A stretch of DNA of 8,052 bases from Candidatus Pollutiaquabacter sp. (GTDB lineage Bacteria; Bacteroidota; Bacteroidia; AKYH767-A; 2013-40CM-41-45). Numbering within the stretch: the stretch's first letter is position 1; the number at the start of each line of letters is the position of its first letter. The position numbers and the translations under genes were made by a program. The notes beneath the pieces are model-generated. The model was not told the origin of the DNA. It saw only the letters and a program-made list of their open reading frames with translations, and did not search any database. Location of the stretch: positions 1 through 8,052 of the forward strand of contig CAINVI010000135.1 in assembly GCA_903854075.1 (NCBI GenBank), written 5' to 3'. Of the stretch, positions 5,881-8,052 are shown piece by piece.

Positions 5881-6056
5881 GAAGATTTGCAGCTCCAACG
5901 AGAGACTACGAATCGTTTCACGATGATTTTTATAGCTCCTTTTTAGGTTTTTTCTGATCAGGAATTCGCAGTTCCGGCGATCGATGATTCCTTTTAACAG
6001 TTTATTTTCTGTTCGCAGCGGGTCTGTGGTCGGTGCATCCGACTACAGACCTTTTT
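5881..6056 (+). ncRNA. Candidate structured noncoding RNA or long 3' UTR
   Basis: No convincing reading frame fills this stretch. Four stem-loops follow one another: ATCGT/ACGAT at 5912-5924 with a three-base loop; AGGAAT/ATTCCT at 5960-5992 enclosing TCGC/GCGA; AACAG/CTGTT at 5996-6013; and the strong terminator at 6021-6051. TGTATTTG at 5869-5876 matches seven of eight promoter positions and would start an RNA of about 175 nt. No good -33 element is seen. The alternative is a long 3' untranslated end of the upstream regulator mRNA. I recognise no named RNA family. Confidence 0.3.
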
Positions 6057-6060
6057 ATTT
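6021..6060 (+). terminator. Strong intrinsic terminator
   Basis: GGTCTGTGGTCGG (6021-6033) pairs with CCGACTACAGACC (6039-6051). The stem has 13 pairs with a single G-U wobble and closes a five-base loop. TTTTTATTTT follows. On the opposite strand there is no T-run, so it acts on plus-strand transcripts. It lies 276 bp past the regulator stop codon and 128 bp before the next gene, and so separates the two. Confidence 0.9.
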
Positions 6061-6131
6061 TGAGGGTATAAAGATCCTGTTGCAACTTGACTGATTACTG
6101 TTGGGCCTTTGTACCGAACTGCTTTGAGTCG

Positions 6132-6163
6132 TTTGCACACGTCCACGATTCCTGCTACTTTCA
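6132..6163 (+). promoter_or_regulatory. Possible promoter of the VIT transporter gene
   Basis: TTTG (6132-6135) and TACTTTCA (6156-6163, six of eight positions of TAnnTTTG) are 20 bp apart. The leader would be about 15 nt. AAAGGAA runs directly into the ATG at 6185. It resembles a Shine-Dalgarno sequence but lies closer than usual. Confidence 0.4.
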
Positions 6164-6184
6164 ACGCATTATAAATTAAAGGAA

Positions 6185-6901
6185 ATGGACATTCATCTGC
6201 ACCACGATCATTCCCAGCATCATCACGAAGAGCATTTTCAGCAATCGGAAACGGTGCGCGACATTGTAATCGGCATGGCAGACGGACTGACTGTTCCATT
6301 TGCACTTGCCGCCGGATTAAGCGGTGCAGTAGATACCAACGAGATCATTCTGGCCGCCGGACTCGCAGAAATCGTAGCCGGCTCCATTGCCATGGGTTTG
6401 GGCGGTTACCTCGCCGGCAAAACAGAGGTGGAGCACTACGATGCAGAATTGCAGCGGGAGCGGCGCGAATGCGTCACGCATTATGAAACGGAGCGCCAGG
6501 AAGTCATGGCCATTTTAGGCCATTACGGACTCTCAAAAGCCTCTCAGGAGCTGGTCATGAACGAAATGGAAAAAGACACAGAAAAATGGGTGGAGTTCAT
6601 GATGCGTTTTGAATTGGGATTAGAAAAGCCGGATCCTGCGCGAGCACGCAAAAGCGCAATGAATATTGGTTTTTCATATGTAGTTGGTGGAATTATTCCA
6701 TTATCAGCCTATTACTTTACCGAAAACCCATCGAGCGGCTTGCTATACTCCAGTGTTATAACGGTACTCTGCCTGATGGTTTTCGGATTTTATAAGAGCA
6801 AGGTAACTGGACAACCACCGCTCCGGGGTGCTTTCCGCACCACTGTCATAGGTGTACTGGCGGCCGGTGCAGCTTACGGATTGGCGAACTTGTTGGGTTA
6901 A
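6185..6901 (+). CDS. VIT1/CCC1-family iron/manganese transporter
   Basis: This 238-residue inner-membrane protein is predicted to move Fe2+ or Mn2+ out of the cytoplasm, probably in exchange for protons. It starts with a metal-binding-like tail holding eight His in the first 17 residues. The first membrane segment carries the family signature DIVIGMADGLTVPFALAAGLSG (residues 26-47, with Asp33-Gly34). The second carries AEIVAGSIAMGLGGYLAG (61-78, with Glu62 and Met70). The cytosolic helical domain (79-150) is rich in Glu (EVEHYDAELQRERRE, NEMEKDTEKWVEF), as in the metal-collecting domain of VIT1. Three further membrane segments follow at about 158-177, 186-203 and 217-237. Length and five-helix layout are normal for the family. 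It stands alone between a strong terminator and the next promoter. The metal it prefers cannot be read from sequence. Confidence 0.92.
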   Translation: MDIHLHHDHSQHHHEEHFQQSETVRDIVIGMADGLTVPFALAAGLSGAVDTNEIILAAGLAEIVAGSIAMGLGGYLAGKTEVEHYDAELQRERRECVTHYETERQEVMAILGHYGLSKASQELVMNEMEKDTEKWVEFMMRFELGLEKPDPARARKSAMNIGFSYVVGGIIPLSAYYFTENPSSGLLYSSVITVLCLMVFGFYKSKVTGQPPLRGAFRTTVIGVLAAGAAYGLANLLG

Positions 6902-6989
6902 AGCACGCCCAGCCGTTGACCTTCTTAACTCCTTGCAATACATCCAGTTCATACTGACTTTCTTCATATCCGATAGCACGATTATCTCC

Positions 6990-6997
6990 TAATTTTG
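6990..6997 (+). promoter_or_regulatory. -7 promoter element of the cyclase gene
   Basis: TAATTTTG matches TAnnTTTG exactly and lies 19 bp before the ATG at 7017. No TTG lies at the usual -33 distance. A start near 7004 would give a short leader and supports the ATG at 7017 over the in-frame TTG at 7011. Confidence 0.5.
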
Positions 6998-7016
6998 CCA
7001 CTACAATACCTTGTCT

Positions 7017-7784
7017 ATGGTAATCAGTTATCCACACCACGGCGAAACCCGCTACGTTGATCTTTCCCGTCCAATAGATATTTCCCTGCCCTTAAAAGCG
7101 GGCGCAGAGGCAGTAAACGCCTTTTATATTCCTCCTGTTCGTATCGAACCGTTTCGTGTTGGCGGTTTTGTAGGGGATGTATTGCAAGGCGGAGCTTGCA
7201 ACGTAAATAATGTATCGTTTAATCCGCACGGAAATGGTACGCATACGGAAACGGTTGGCCACATCTCTCAAGAGAAGGAAAGTATTTACGATTGTTTGAA
7301 GCACTATTGGTTTTCAGCCCGTCTGGTGTCTGTTCAGCCTTCTAAAGTCATCGACGACTGGGTGATTCTGCCTGATCAGTTGATGAGCGCACTGGCGGAT
7401 CATCCCGAGGCACTAATTATTCGTACGCGACCGAACGATTCCCACAAACGAACACGGCAGTATTCCGGTACCAATCCGATTTTTTTACATCACGATGCCG
7501 CCGAGTTGATCAGAACGGCCGGTGTGCGGCACTTGTTGATTGACTTACCCTCGGTGGATCGGGAAGAAGACGGCGGCGCACTGCGTGCGCACCGGGCTTT
7601 TTGGAACTACCCGGAGCAGCCGCGCCGCGATGCGACCATTACGGAACTAATTTATGTACCTGACGAAGTGCATGACGGCGAATATTTACTTAATCTACAG
7701 GTAATCAGTATATTAAATGACGCAAGTCCGTCAAAGCCGGTACTTTACAAGCCCTTCCATCGTCCCGGCAATCCGACGCTTTGA
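7017..7784 (+). CDS. Cyclase-family metal-dependent hydrolase (kynurenine-formamidase-like)
   Basis: This 255-residue cytoplasmic protein belongs to the Cyclase superfamily (PF04199), which includes the KynB formamidases and other amide or lactone hydrolases. It opens with the typical YVDLSRPIDISLPL (residues 13-26). The metal site is PHGNGTHTETVGHI (70-83), matching the family pattern HxGTHxDxxxH with His71, His76 and His82. Glu78 replaces the usual Asp. LLIDLPSVDREEDGG (173-187) matches the conserved D.PS.D block, with His192 near it. I chose the ATG at 7017; an in-frame TTG at 7011 would add two residues. The gene has its own promoter element and no tryptophan-degradation neighbours here, so the substrate cannot be assigned. 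It need not be a kynurenine formamidase. Confidence 0.85.
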   Translation: MVISYPHHGETRYVDLSRPIDISLPLKAGAEAVNAFYIPPVRIEPFRVGGFVGDVLQGGACNVNNVSFNPHGNGTHTETVGHISQEKESIYDCLKHYWFSARLVSVQPSKVIDDWVILPDQLMSALADHPEALIIRTRPNDSHKRTRQYSGTNPIFLHHDAAELIRTAGVRHLLIDLPSVDREEDGGALRAHRAFWNYPEQPRRDATITELIYVPDEVHDGEYLLNLQVISILNDASPSKPVLYKPFHRPGNPTL

Positions 7785-7794
7785 CAAACCGCTG

Positions 7795-7816
7795 AAAATC
7801 AGATCGATTGATTTTT
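7795..7816 (+). terminator. Weak A/T-rich terminator-like stem-loop after the cyclase gene
   Basis: AAAATCA (7795-7801) pairs with TGATTTT (7809-7815) around a seven-base loop, 10 bp past the stop codon. The T-run is part of the stem and a G-C-rich base follows, so termination would be modest. The stem is nearly symmetric and could act on both strands. Confidence 0.35.
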
Positions 7817-8034
7817 GCCCGTCTAATTAGATAATTGGGAGTAGTTTTTTGATACTATAAACCAGCTATTTACAATCAATTTGTTATTAGTTGTTTAAGC
7901 ACTGCAGCTTGTTTTTTAAACGCACAAGGTTCTAAGCAGCTGGATTGGATGAATCCGTGGCAACGAACGTTATTTAGAACCATTCTAATAATTTATTTTT
8001 TTTCAATAATAATGCGATTTAAGCCACTTTCTAA

Positions 8035-8042
8035 TAAATTTG
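8035..8042 (+). promoter_or_regulatory. -7 promoter element pointing off the right edge
   Basis: TAAATTTG followed by CGGCG matches TAnnTTTG exactly. No TTG lies at the -33 distance. It would start a transcript a few bases before the window ends, so the gene it serves is not visible. Confidence 0.45.
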
Positions 8043-8052
8043 CGGCGACAAA

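Larger units (their letters stand above)
7785..8052. other. Gene-free right end with nested stem-loops and an outward promoter
   Basis: No reading frame of note was seen. GTTTAA (7893-7898) and TTAAAC (7916-7921) enclose a small AAGC/GCTT stem followed by six T. GGTTCTAA (7928-7935) pairs with TTAGAACC (7974-7981) and encloses GGATT/AATCC (7942-7956). A T-rich stretch follows at 7988-8003. The region ends in a promoter element. It is probably the upstream control region of a plus-strand gene beyond the window. Confidence 0.5.

Noticed and set aside
5881..6056. 6S RNA
   Set aside because: The length is right, but the ends do not pair and no central bubble flanked by long stems can be drawn.
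5994..6305. A 103-residue minus-strand frame before the VIT gene
   Set aside because: It runs through the strong terminator and antisense to the transporter start, with no domain or usable promoter.
7927..7945. A preQ1-I riboswitch, because AGGTTCTAAGC resembles its 5' stem
   Set aside because: The C-rich loop and the downstream A-rich tail with ACUA that define preQ1-I are missing, and the stem pairs with a distant TTAGAACC instead.

Overview
The window comes from a member of the phylum Bacteroidota, by inference from its gene content and signals. It carries a protein with a type IX secretion (T9SS) C-terminal sorting domain and a DUF4421 outer-membrane-like protein. It also has several matches to the Bacteroidota promoter element TAnnTTTG, and starts mostly without Shine-Dalgarno sequences. 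Base composition is moderate (about half G+C in genes, A/T-rich between them). I cannot place it below phylum, although a Chitinophagia/Saprospiria-like relative would fit. No rRNA, tRNA, CRISPR, insertion sequence or prophage was seen.

Layout. Positions 1-1687 hold two minus-strand genes: the N-terminal 272 codons of a DUF4421 protein that runs off the left edge, and upstream of it an XRE/peptidase-S24 (LexA/CI-like) repressor. The repressor is divergent from dinB, a Y-family DNA polymerase (1942-3096). Their 254-bp shared control region holds a 29-bp imperfect palindrome over a TAnnTTTG promoter, and a degenerate heptamer repeat that runs up to the dinB start codon. Further right on the plus strand lie a small T9SS-exported protein (3175-3783), a 63-residue zinc-ribbon-like protein (4003-4194) and a large membrane-anchored putative one-component regulator (4290-5744). 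A 440-bp gene-free stretch follows, ending in a strong intrinsic terminator at 6021-6056. Then come a VIT1/CCC1-family metal transporter (6185-6901) and a cyclase/kynurenine-formamidase-like metal hydrolase (7017-7784). The last 268 bp are gene-free and carry stem-loops and a promoter element pointing out of the right edge.

How the parts may work together. The repressor-dinB pair looks like a damage-inducible translesion module. The repressor has a LexA-like Ala-Gly site and a Ser/Lys dyad, so it could cleave itself and release both divergent promoters. The membrane regulator has a signal peptide, a periplasmic propeller-like domain, one membrane helix and a C-terminal cytoplasmic domain that resembles a winged helix. 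That is the opposite polarity to ToxR/CadC. The structured gene-free DNA just downstream of it is the least explained part of the window. The remaining genes look like separately transcribed housekeeping or accessory genes.
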